Below, in pieces: positions 11,409 to 21,347 of a stretch of DNA of 29,572 nucleotides. The stretch lies in the NCBI GenBank assembly GCA_028565635.1, contig JAOXYB010034173.1, forward strand, positions 1 to 29,572, in the 5' to 3' direction. The translations under genes were made by a program, and so were the position numbers. The stretch's first letter is position 1; each line of letters begins with the position of its first letter. The notes under the pieces were generated by a model, which did not search any database, was not told the DNA's origin, and worked only from the letters and a program-made list of their open reading frames with translations. Origin of the DNA: Phoronis ovalis (Eukaryota; Phoronida; Phoronidae).

Positions 11409-13717
11409 TCAATCTTTACTATCTTCGTCTTCAAACGACCATGAACACATAGCAGGAAAATGTTCAACAGATGACTTTCCCAATGCTATTCTATTTCTCC
11501 TACTTGACTTCACGAGCGGTGGCAGTTTCAAGCACTGGTCGATGTCTGAAATCCGACTTGGTGATTTTTTTTCAGTGTCATCGAATGATACTGAATTTGT
11601 TATTTTTGGTTTCTTTTGACTCAGGGTAGAATCTTGATTTGGTAATTTTTTTTCAACGTCATCAAGTTGCAATGAATTTGCTGACTTCGGATTCCTTTGG
11701 TTTGGGGATGGAGATGGAGGCTCTTTGTTTACCCAGGCTTTCTTTGGCATACGTGGTGACGACAAGGGACTTAATGCAGCTGTAATTCGGACACGTGGAC
11801 TTATGGGAGGTGACGGGGACGGTGAGTTGAGTTTTACATCATTTTGCGTACTAGTTACTTTACTTGATGTTTTACTTTTATCATGTGATAATAGTTCAAT
11901 TTTGGGCACACTTTGCTTTGTTGGTTTCAGAGGTTCAGATATGTGACGCCGAAGCTGGCCTGGACCAGGATTAGCTGTTCTATTCTCACAATCTTGCGAC
12001 AGCTCAATATTGTCAGTTTGAAGAGTTGTAGATTCTGTTGCGAGCGTTTTTGTTGTAAATGTAAGCTTTCTGTAAAAACTGGGAGACGTCGGCGTAAGAG
12101 GAGACAACAGACTGATACTGTGTTCAAATTTTGAAGTATTAGTCGAACTTTTTATCGTTTTCAAGGTGCAGTTACGGGAAGGAAATAAGGAACCAAAACT
12201 GTTAACTGCTTGCTTAATAGGCATGTCTTTACTTGTCCCTAAGCATTCTTGGATGTCGGCATTTGCATCTAAAATATGATCTTTACAGTAAATGTTTTTT
12301 AGTGAATACTCACAGTCATAATCTCGGGATGATTTCACTCTTTCTGGTTCAATCAGGATGCTGGTTTCAGTTGCTGATAATACAGGATCTCCGTTGTTAG
12401 TTGGGCTTGTACATCCAGGATAAGTTAAATAGCTTCTGTCCAATGATACAATAGAATCAGATTGGAATTGTGTTGCATACTGATACTGTTCATTGCTCTC
12501 TAATTTCTCCTGTTCAAATTTATTTCTACTTTTAGCAGCTGCTGAGGAAAGGGCGTCGCCTGAGAATGAAGGCACAATGTGCGCCTTCAGTGCATTCTTT
12601 CTTGCTACAGCTTTGAGGTTATCATTAAGAGTTCTCTTCGTAAAAGTAATGTTTTCATCTTCTAGTCGTGTCTTCGCCACCAACATGTCCGCAGAATAAC
12701 AACGTCTCAAAGGTCGGCCCTCCCCCTTTAGATGCTCTGTTTTTGGTATTAATAAAGTTGCTGTGATATCGTCTTCCGATTCATACCTTGTCCCAAGGTC
12801 ATGGTCAGAGTCCTCTTCTTCTCCGTCACTGCACGAAGTTATTAAAAATTTCGGTACTGACACCGGGAGGCTGTTGTGACACATTGGAAAATTGGCCTTT
12901 TGCAGTGTCTTTAAATAGCGGTCATAACGATCCATTACGACTGACTTCTTTCTCTCTCTAATATTCCTTGTATTGTCCATGCGTTCTGAGAATGCCTGAA
13001 TGTCTCGATGTCTGAGCCGGGACTCTTCCTTGGCGATATCTTTAGCTTTTATCAGTTGGTTCATTTTTTTAGTCATTAAAGAATATTGTTTATTGATAAC
13101 AAATTTCGCATGCGATTTCTCAAGTTGCAGATTATTTGACATTTGTTTGAGATCTAACTGATGTTTGTTATTGTGTACCTGAGTAGATTTGAGGGCTTTC
13201 ATATCTGCGCGCAGAATCTGAAACGGATAAAAAACAACTGTTGCTCTATTTTCCTTTGAGCATTTCCAATGGCAATGATAGTTATGTAGGATAAATTAAA
13301 AGCTATTGTCGCACCTGGTTTTTAAACATTTGCTGTAAATTCGGTGAAGTAAAATTATTTTTAAATATTTCAAATTAGACGATCTTGCTATTGCGATGTC
13401 AAACTAACGCTCGTCTAAATGTTTATAACCAGAGTATCGTTGAAGCAAAATGTAAAAGATATTTATTCAGAATCATCAATTTTCCAAAATAATCTATTAA
13501 CTCTGGGTAGGAATAATTATATATGTGCCGGTGTGAAAGCCGTCTCAGATGAACACTTTAAAAAACACTGGAGGAATTTAATTATTTCTACACCTGTACG
13601 CTCTATGTATTTAACAGATGTTCCTACTGAACAAATAAGACTAAAAGTAATATTTTAGCATACCTCGTTTCCTTCGTCATCTCCAAGTTCGCCAGTAATA
13701 ACAGGCACATTTGCCAT
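11409..13717 (-). CDS. Uncharacterised large disordered coiled-coil protein C, two exons
   Basis: Exon 1 is 13664-13717, coding an acidic 18-residue start (ending GDDEGNE) with donor GTATGC. Exon 2 is 11409-13217, after an excellent acceptor with a long pyrimidine tract ending TTTCAG. Both junctions are phase 0, giving 620 residues; the ATG at 13202 inside exon 2 is internal. Residues about 25-125 are basic and heptad-like. An acidic patch (DGEEEDSDHD) follows, then a Ser/Pro-rich tail with SPSPSPPISPR and SPLSSPR runs, 14-3-3-like LRRHISEP and RRCYSADML motifs, and near the C-terminus a tandem pair of 27-residue units around NSLQLDDVEKK and NSVSFDDTEKK. It then has KLPPLVKSSR and ends in an acidic tail. 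The start codon lies in AAGATGGC, a YY1-like context. No domain is recognised; a cytoskeletal or ciliary scaffold is possible, but only by analogy. Confidence 0.75.
11559..11720 (-). repeat. 81-bp tandem repeat inside gene C
   Basis: TGGTGATTTTTTTTCA at 11559 and TGGTAATTTTTTTTCA at 11640 begin two direct repeats exactly 81 bp (27 codons) apart. By eye, roughly three quarters of the first 60 bases match. The repeat keeps frame and duplicates the S-[LV]-x-[LF]-DD-[VT]-EKK motif. Confidence 0.7.
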
Positions 13718-14448
13718 CTTGCTTTCTTCTTAGCTTAACCGTAAGTCTAAACACTGTTCAAACTGTTTATTGCACATCGATTGTGACAATTTATTTTAAA
13801 ATAATTATTTTGGTAAGTAGTATATCATAACCAGTTATTCCCATTTATTCAATTAATAATGCATGCTGTGATTATTCTCTTTATAGTATCTTCATTAGCC
13901 GATCGCGAAAAATGAACATATTATCCTTTCTTTCTTTCGTCCGTGTTCGTTTTCTTAACAGAAGCAGCTATGAAATGTTGCTTATGATTTCGGGCTAGTG
14001 GACATAGTGTTCAGAATTTAGTATTAAAGCGTGTTGCTCTGATCTTTTATTATTACAAACTCTTAAACTTATTGTTACAAACTCTTGAACGTTAATCGGA
14101 TGGAGTACATTTGTTAACGAACACACTGAACGAGAAAATTTACGCATAGCGCATTATATAATTCACGCAATATAATAGTACAGTTGTCCATTACTCATAG
14201 AGTCATAGAGTTTCACTATAATTGCGTTATTATTATTATTTCTCATACTTATAGCAGAGGTTTTGGATGTCTTTAGGCGAAGAAATGGATAACAGTTTTG
14301 GGTTGGACCATGGTTATTACGGTTGGTAGTTATCAAGGGTAATAAATAATTAGATGTTTTTAATGTAGTATACAAATATGACGTGAATGAACTTGCTTTA
14401 ATCGACCAAAACCCTGGACGAAAACTAGATCAAGATTAGAGTCTTTTT

Positions 14449-14484
14449 AAATATTTTTATAAATATTTTTATAAATATTTTTTT
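14449..14484. repeat. 12-bp AT-rich tandem repeat, three units
   Basis: AAATATTTTTAT occurs at 14449-14460 and 14461-14472, with a third slightly altered unit from 14473. Confidence 0.8.
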
Positions 14485-14957
14485 ACCGGTGACTTTAAAA
14501 TCGAATCTACACTGCGTATTTTTCGAACGCGTTCAAAATAGCATAAACAGCGTAAAGCGTCATGAACAGCATACCAAAATGAATTAGACTGTAGTAGTTT
14601 ATAAACAAGTATATAAATTATGCTTCATTTTGTGTATAATCGAGACGTCAAGTTGAGCAAATGAGAGCGGGTCTGAAAATGTATGTATAGACAAATATTG
14701 TATAAAATTCTCTTAACAGTTAATGGTATTTTGCGAATAGGCAAGGCATCTAATCGAAGGCTGTATAGCACAAAATAACCATAAATCATAGCCGTAGTGT
14801 GCCTGTTAATAAAGCTCTAACAGCATTTTTATGGTTCTACTCTTCTGTTTCCTTTCTGCGCAGACATAACAATAACTGCTGCTTGAAATAAAATAAATCT
14901 CTAAATGCCATTCTACCGTGCTTTTCGAAATTCCCACCGGGTGGTTTCAAGTCAGGC

Positions 14958-15624
14958 ACATCCTTGAACTTTACATCGTCAGGCTGCACCGCTCGAACAT
15001 CATTCGTCTGTCCTAGGATATATAAAACTCTTAGAGTTTTATATATCCTAGGTCTGTCTTAGGAAAGTTTAGCTCACGTTTTTTTTAACCACATATTTGA
15101 TTGGATATTGTCGAAAAAATTATTACTATTTAAGTAAAACCGAAGTGTAAGAAATCCTATCATTACAAACTTCATAATTCTGGATTTTAGAATAGTGTAT
15201 ATTTGGTTTTTACCTTGGCTTTACTAAAATCTATCTCCATAAATCCAACCATAAAGTATTCCGTTTACTTGTTGAGCATTTAAAAATGGTTAAAAAATAT
15301 TACTACATATTAATTTCTTCATAGAAAATATATGTCATCCATATATACGCTATAGTTATTGGACTCATTTGTAAATATAACATGTATATAATGACATCTA
15401 CAGTGGTAGGGCATTTAAATTCATGTTCACCATCTGATTTTTATAATCAGTTTATTATTGGTTAACAGCATTTCACTGATTATGTAATCGTAGTCAGTAA
15501 ACATAAAAAAAATAATTTGGGGAATACGATTTAGTTATTAAAAACCGCTGTAAACTCGATTAAATATGTATTGGTTTCCTCACCCGTTGCACCTAGTACT
15601 TTGAAACATCCTTGAACTTTACAT
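14958..15624. repeat. 19-bp direct repeat pair 648 bp apart
   Basis: ACATCCTTGAACTTTACAT is identical at 14958-14976 and 15606-15624. The perfect palindrome at 15012-15052 lies between the copies, so the pair may bound a decayed insertion. Confidence 0.6.
15012..15052. repeat. Perfect 19-bp inverted repeat with 3-base loop
   Basis: The left arm CCTAGGATATATAAAACTC (15012-15030) and right arm (15034-15052) are perfect reverse complements around TTA. The direct repeat TCTGTC[CT]TAGGA flanks it on both sides (from about 15007 and from 15053). The arm sequence occurs again at 23413-23431, so it is a dispersed element and not a chance hairpin. Confidence 0.85.
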
Positions 15625-16470
15625 TTATCTGTCTAAAAACGTTATCATAAAATAGGCTTTAAATATTAACCATTCAAAAACAGTATATTTTGTGTGAATA
15701 AACTTTAAAGTTAATAATGTGCCATTAACTTGACACTAGCTATCAGATCTTAAAAGGAATTATCAAAATTGCTCAAATCATTCCTCTTATAGGCATTTTT
15801 GAACTCCACAAATAACACGGGGTAGGCTTATTATTATATTGTTTCACAATCGTAAGTAATATAAGGAAATTTACATAATACACGCTCAAATTAATTGAAT
15901 ATATTTATGAGATTTTTGAAAGGACTGATCTTACTAAGACGTTTGCGGCGGAATGAATACAGTCCTTAAGTACGAAACTTAGCGGCGACAAAATAGTGAT
16001 CGAGGTTGTCCATTTATAAACATAGTTATATTGCCAACTGCAGTCAAATTAATAAAATTCTGAATTCACTTTTAAGTATTTGTTTTGAATAAAAAGCAGT
16101 CGAACTTGAATAAGCGTCAACTATACGAATCTTAAGTAAACTTACTGTGTTATTATTAAAGTTAGATCAACAAAACTTTGATAAGAAATTTAATTGATTT
16201 TGCAAGTGCTAGTAGGCACTGCATAATAGAACTGTAAGTATCAAAAAATATATCACAGATGTCAAAATATTCTAAAAATCACTACAAAGCAAGGAGCACT
16301 GAAAGATTTTCTTACTGTTCCTTTTTTATTTGAAATACTTTAGTCACGTAAAGAATTGATATATTTTAGCCAACAAGTTCCAGATAAATATCATATATGC
16401 AACGTGGGTTATCAAATCAACTCCTATATTATTTACAATTTTTTTGATGAAAATTTATTATAAATTAGTT

Positions 16471-16476
16471 TTTATT
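16471..16476 (-). promoter_or_regulatory. Poly(A) signal AATAAA for gene D
   Basis: On the minus strand AATAAA lies about 20 bases past the stop of gene D (16495), and a second copy is at 16454-16459. This supports the end of that gene. Confidence 0.6.
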
Positions 16477-16494
16477 ATATCTCAGTCCAATTTA

Positions 16495-17340
16495 TCACAA
16501 TTTATTGAACTCAGTATATAGTGACATTACTTTTGGTGGTTTCAGTACTTTTCGTCTTGGTACCGGTTTGCCATAGTTTATATTCCAATCCACCGGTGCT
16601 TTTATTCGATTTTTCTTTCTCATTTCTGCAACGACCTGATTCAAAGCTCTTTCTCTGATAAACGTAGAATCGGCAGTACATCTCAAAGGACGAGTTAAAC
16701 TATTGTAATGATCTTCGGTTGCGTGATCAAACCAGTCTTCCCAAGATTTTGATGCACCTAACCTCCCACGCATTCTTACTGCAGATTGTCTACCAGTTTT
16801 AGAACTAGGTAACCTATATCCAATGCTGTGATATTTTCTAGGAGTTGTGCATGGAAAATATTCGCACCGAACGGAAGACGCGCAATATAAACATGGGGTT
16901 TCTAAATCATCTACTTCTGTTTCAGCTAATTCTGTATACTCATTATAAGCGCTGCTTTGTGTTTCTGGCACAGAGGATTTATATGTAGTGGCCTTTGAAG
17001 TTATTGATGACCCTGTCTTAGAACGGGAATGAGATTGTCTTCCTCTAAGTTCAGAGTTAGCAACTGCTTTTCTTGTGGTATTAGTTATTGTTGACTTGGA
17101 GCCAAGCGACGTATCGCAGGCTTCACGTATCTGCAACTTCGTATAGAGTTCATCTGTTTTATCTATTTCTTGCTCTATACCTCTTATTTCCCGTTTTAGT
17201 AAAAAATGTCGATGGTCCTTTTCTGTTTCAATTTTTTTCAAACTGTTGCAGAGTCTCTGCGCTTCTAAATCGTTTCTTTTTCTGATACGTATATTCTTAA
17301 CTATTACTTGATATTTCAGTTTGTCGTGGTCTCGAAACAT
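16495..17340 (-). CDS. Uncharacterised coiled-coil protein D with four-Cys cluster
   Basis: This is a single-exon frame of 281 codons. I chose the ATG at 17340 because the four codons before it begin with GTG. Residues about 20-70 are helical and charged (ending LKREIRGIEQEIDKTDELY). Residues 80-140 are Ser/Thr-rich and probably disordered. A Cys cluster C150-x2-C153-x5-C159-x4-C164 could bind a metal, though it fits no zinc-finger spacing I recognise. The C-terminal third is Trp/Arg-rich and basic (SWEDWFDHATEDHY; KPVPRRKVLKPPK) and looks more folded than the tails of its neighbours. There is no signal peptide or membrane span. Two AATAAA signals follow closely. The family is not recognised; it shares only the helix-plus-tail plan with the cluster. 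Confidence 0.7.
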   Translation of the reverse strand: MFRDHDKLKYQVIVKNIRIRKRNDLEAQRLCNSLKKIETEKDHRHFLLKREIRGIEQEIDKTDELYTKLQIREACDTSLGSKSTITNTTRKAVANSELRGRQSHSRSKTGSSITSKATTYKSSVPETQSSAYNEYTELAETEVDDLETPCLYCASSVRCEYFPCTTPRKYHSIGYRLPSSKTGRQSAVRMRGRLGASKSWEDWFDHATEDHYNSLTRPLRCTADSTFIRERALNQVVAEMRKKNRIKAPVDWNINYGKPVPRRKVLKPPKVMSLYTEFNKL

Positions 17341-17680
17341 TGCAACGTACACTTACGTATCACCTTTGACATCAAATGCAATTTCTACACATACATCTTG
17401 CAATGTGCGTGCCTTGTTTTACAGTCTATACTGTTAGAGACTATCAAACCTAAAAATATAAAATATTAATGAAAAGGTGCAACATTTGTCTTAAAAAAGT
17501 TAAATTTAAAGCAAGCTAAGATTTCTCTCTTCAATTCATTTTAACTGCCTGTTGGAATTACTAAACAAGACTGGTCAACCTGCACAGTTTAACCATTATT
17601 ATTCTACATGTATGTACGTAATCGACAACATGCAGTTAGTATTGAAACAAGAGGGAAAGGCTACTTACCTGCGAGAAACT

Positions 17681-18060
17681 TTATTCAGGACTATTTACCT
17701 GTTGTACTTGTAAACTTTAAACTATATAACAATACTAACAATTGTTGACCATATGTAGTTATTATCTAATTCGACAAAACAATATGAGATAGCCAATATA
17801 ATTATCATTATAGAAGAGTTAGAGCTGGTACTAGATTGGCATAAAATAGTTAGCTGGTCGTTTATAAATTACAGAAGTTTGGTAGGACCTTTATTAAGGA
17901 CTTAGGTCCTAGTATTAACCTTAAAACTATCATAGAGGATTTAATAGTGGGTGACCACATTTAATTCTCCAAAACAATAAACAATCAAACTCATTATCCT
18001 TATAGAGGAGTAAGAAGTACTCACTGGCATTAAATGATTTACTGACAGTTTTTGAACAGG
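17681..18060. repeat. Imperfect tandem duplication of about 200 bp
   Basis: The order of motifs in the first copy (TTATTCAGGACT at 17681, TTGACCA, CGACAAAACAATA at about 17772, ATCATTATAGAAGAGTTAGA at about 17805, GATTGGCATAAAAT) recurs in the second (TTATTAAGGACT at 17891, GTGACCA, AAAACAATA at 17971, TTATAGAGGAGTAAGA, CTGGCATTAAAT). The offset is about 195-210 bp with small indels. It is old and non-coding. Confidence 0.55.
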
Positions 18061-18382
18061 AATGTGTGAAAATTCTGCAGGACTTATACCATTAAACATC
18101 TTTCCTATACAATCAGCTAAAGTTCTAGATAAAAATTAATTTAAAAATACCCTAACGTTTAAATAATTTAACAATATGCCAATACTAAAAGAATAAAATT
18201 AATGTACATGAAGTTATATATACCTCTCTGATAATAGATTCCATTGCTGGTAATTTATGCCAACATTAATACTGTTCATCCGATAAACTGATAACGAGCC
18301 AAGTTAACAGAATGTTGAAATACGTGCTACTCATCTTAACTACAACGATTTATCATATAGGATATCGCCGTGACAAGTTTAT

Positions 18383-18411
18383 CTGGGACTAATAAGTTTT
18401 ATTAGTCTCAG
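18383..18411. repeat. Hairpin with 13-bp arms
   Basis: CTGGGACTAATAA and the reverse complement of TTATTAGTCTCAG match at 12 of 13 bases around a 3-base loop. Confidence 0.65.
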
Positions 18412-18860
18412 GTTTTATCAACTGATAAAAAGACGACAGTAAGCAAAATGTTAACTGTTCGGATAATTACACACATTTCAATGAAGCTATTCATAGACAA
18501 ATGTTTTGTGAAAATGACTTCCCCTAACGAATATCAAAACATCTTTTTTATCAGCTAAAACTCAATCTCTGCCCGTTTTATATGTGCAGAACACTGGGTG
18601 CGACAGTGATTAACTTGCTTTTATAAATGATATTTCCATCCATGTTTCAAGAGTGGAGAAAGCTGAAGTTGTATAGCTACCAAAACTAATGTCTAATCTA
18701 TGGTTCATACAAAAGAAAGTAGAACAAACATTCTTAAAAAGGGATTGTTAAAAAAAATGTATAATACTTACTTTTGATAAATTAAAGGACGTGATTATGC
18801 TGTCGTGACAACACAACAACAAAGCTACAGCCAGGGGCTACAACTGGTGGCTGAAAGTAC

Positions 18861-18887
18861 ACCCGGATTGGAATCCTATATCCGGGT
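18861..18887. repeat. Hairpin ACCCGGAT/ATCCGGGT
   Basis: It has perfect 8-bp arms with an 11-base loop. On the minus strand the loop side reads GATTCCAATCC, close to a tRNA B box, but no A box lies upstream of it, so no tRNA gene or SINE is called. Confidence 0.5.
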
Positions 18888-20828
18888 CCTATATATGAAT
18901 ACGCTTCATGGTACATACAATTCTTTACTAATTTATAGTGTTTTTAGTTTCAAAATATCGTCACAGAAGTTCGTAGGGGGTCTCGATGCCCTGTCTAATC
19001 TCAACTTCCAATCTCATCTGTGTATGATATATGATACTATCCCCCATTATTAACCACACTAAATTTCGCATAAGTAAACAATGCTTCGTAAGGTATTGTA
19101 AGTCTGTGTTTGAAAAAGCTAACTGCTATCACTATGGTCTAGCATAAAGGTCTTTTATTAGCCTGAGGATATTGTACTAAAAGATCAATACATTTAATAT
19201 TTAAATCAACAATTTCATCATTTAAATATAAATATTAAAATAATAAACACACTGAATGGTGCGTAAATAGTATACACAGTTGAAAAACTATTTTTATCAA
19301 GTTACTAAAGAGCGCCAATTATGCCTGACAAGCTAAAAAAATATTTGTTTTTTCAGGCGTAAATTATGTTGTTTTTTTTATTTGTATAGTCAATTTGTAA
19401 TATTATATTGTACTACGTAACACAATGTTCTCATAAACATATGCCTTAGCGATACTAGAGAAACGGTAACTTACAAAAGTACACATGCCTCAGTATGCTA
19501 GCATGACATGCGACAAATATTCCTCTCCTGCGCCTAATTTTGTCCAATACACTTTTATATAAATACATCACTGTATTTAGTTTTATGCTTTCATGAAAAG
19601 AAATTAAGTGTCGTAGACTATAAAATTACAGTTACTTAGCCTTTTCTTTTTCAATTTATATTCATAATTGTAATTATGCACCCTCAAGCAAATTATAACT
19701 TCACAAAATTGGGAGCGTCAACATACATAATCTGTTTAAATTTCCAAAACTGTTGTTGATATTGTCTACGCATAAAGATCATTACTTGTGAGTATTTTTT
19801 TTTTGTTTCCGAGCGATAAATCTCTTTTTATGATAAGAACTCTCTGGATGAAATACTGCAGATGGCTCATCTCATGAGTAAGCGCATAGATATATCTCTC
19901 ATCGACATAGCTGTTTCAAATAAATATTTACAATTAATTAATGTATACGTAGATACATGTATACTTCGTAAATTTCTGTCATTTTTTTTTTCAATGTGTA
20001 TATTATTGGTCGGGTGACATTTTGTTGCAAATTAAATATAACATTATTATATTCACAATGGTTGAAACGATGATATATTTCCCTAGTTAACACTCATTAG
20101 TTGCATAGTTTTACAAAATTCAAATGTTTTGCGGGCTGTTTGTTAAATAAGATGATAAACCATGTATTTTGTTCATTTGCCTTTCAAGAGGTGATATAAT
20201 ACGCAGGTATATGTATGATAATTTTGAATGGCATATGCATGATCGCATTTAATTCAAAATGATATAGTAATTCATGATCACACAACAGCGAGATGTAATT
20301 ATCGCCTGCGGAGTAATTTTGAGGTACTTTACGTTGATAACTAGGTTGCAACTACCAATTAAAGTAATTTTACTGCCCAAATTATATATTTACACGCCTT
20401 TCTAGCCTGTTAAAGAATGGCAACTTTGGTTACCAGTATTTCTGTACTACATATTTTAATATCTAAAAGATAACAACTGCGTGCAGTCGGACAAACTATA
20501 TAAAATACCGAAAACATACAGAAGTATATTAAAGTGAAGTAAGTAGATCTGCGTTGATTTTTGTTTAATTCATCAGCAAGCTTCATCGTGCATTTAGAAG
20601 CCGAGAATGCTCTGGCGATGACTTGATGTCTCTCTTTTTAATTTCACGTGTTTATAAAATTTACAATTTTATTTGTTCGTACGTTTTATAACATCAGTAT
20701 TACATTACGATTATCTGCTTTAGGAATGAGATAACAATGGAGGCAAAATCTTATATGTCATTGGTTTAAAAAAAACTATTTAAAGTATGACATTAGTTAC
20801 ACTGTGTTTATTCCAGGTAACTCTCAAC

Positions 20829-21347
20829 ATGAATTTTTACAAATATGATGACACAAAAATTCGGGATCTATCTAAAAATCCACATTTCAACCACGACGCA
20901 TATGTTAAAGTCGACACTGATTTAGTGATGGAAATGAGACGTAAACAAAAGATGGACCAGAAGAGACTTGATGCAGACATACACAACTTAGAAAGAGATA
21001 GTGACTCCTACCAGAGAGGAATCAATAAGGAAATATTGCAATTGAAAACTGAATTGCAACGTTTACGCGTTATAACTCCTTCGCAATCATCAAAAACCAA
21101 AAGAAGCCCTGCTACTCCTAAATCTCGACGAATGCACCAATTAAGACAAGATGGATTGCATTCATCTTTGCCAGATTTGACTTGTGCTGCTACAACTACC
21201 ACACTATCTACGAAATCTCAACTGCTTAGAGCAGAGTCAGCATCCAAATCAATTCAGGACATTTACAAACACAGACATTCATACATGCCTGTTGAAAGGA
21301 AGAATGTAAAATCCATGGACAGCTCCAAAAATGATTTATCAGCGTAA
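20829..21347 (+). CDS. Uncharacterised coiled-coil protein E
   Basis: The frame extends upstream to an ATG at 20787, but a clear splice acceptor (TGTTTATTCCAG, AG at 20815-20816) separates that ATG from the ATG at 20829, so I place the start at 20829 after a 12-base 5' UTR tail. The protein has 172 residues. Residues 30-80 form a continuous charged coiled coil (DLVMEMRRKQ to LKTELQRLRVITP). Residues 85-172 are basic and Ser/Thr-rich, with HSSLPDL (112-117) and SASKSIQDIYKHRHSYMPVE (137-156). The latter matches the second frame of gene B (VSKSLENLYKQKRKYKRK), which is the best evidence that these genes are related. An AATAAA lies at 21572-21577. Its function is unknown. An earlier 5' exon probably exists, but I cannot place it. 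Confidence 0.7.
   Translation: MNFYKYDDTKIRDLSKNPHFNHDAYVKVDTDLVMEMRRKQKMDQKRLDADIHNLERDSDSYQRGINKEILQLKTELQRLRVITPSQSSKTKRSPATPKSRRMHQLRQDGLHSSLPDLTCAATTTTLSTKSQLLRAESASKSIQDIYKHRHSYMPVERKNVKSMDSSKNDLSA

Larger units (their letters stand above)
13718..16494. other. Gene-poor stretch with several small repeats
   Basis: I find no supported gene. The stretch holds a 12-bp tandem at 14449-14484, a 19-bp direct repeat at 14958 and 15606, and a perfect long palindrome at 15012-15052. Poly(A) signals of the next minus-strand gene occupy 16454-16476. Confidence 0.5.
17341..20816. other. Long gene-poor stretch between genes D and E
   Basis: The left part is the upstream flank of gene D, then an imperfect duplication (17681-18060), two hairpins (18383-18411, 18861-18887) and AT-rich sequence with no convincing frame. 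The frame at 18805-19053 starts at GTG and looks random. Confidence 0.5.

Noticed and set aside
13419-13658. 79-codon plus-strand frame inside the intron of gene C
   Set aside because: It has an ATG and fairly protein-like composition, but such lengths are expected by chance here and no exon partner is visible.
18835-18890. tRNA or SINE at the B-box-like hairpin
   Set aside because: Only a B-box-like match on the minus strand; no A box at the right distance.
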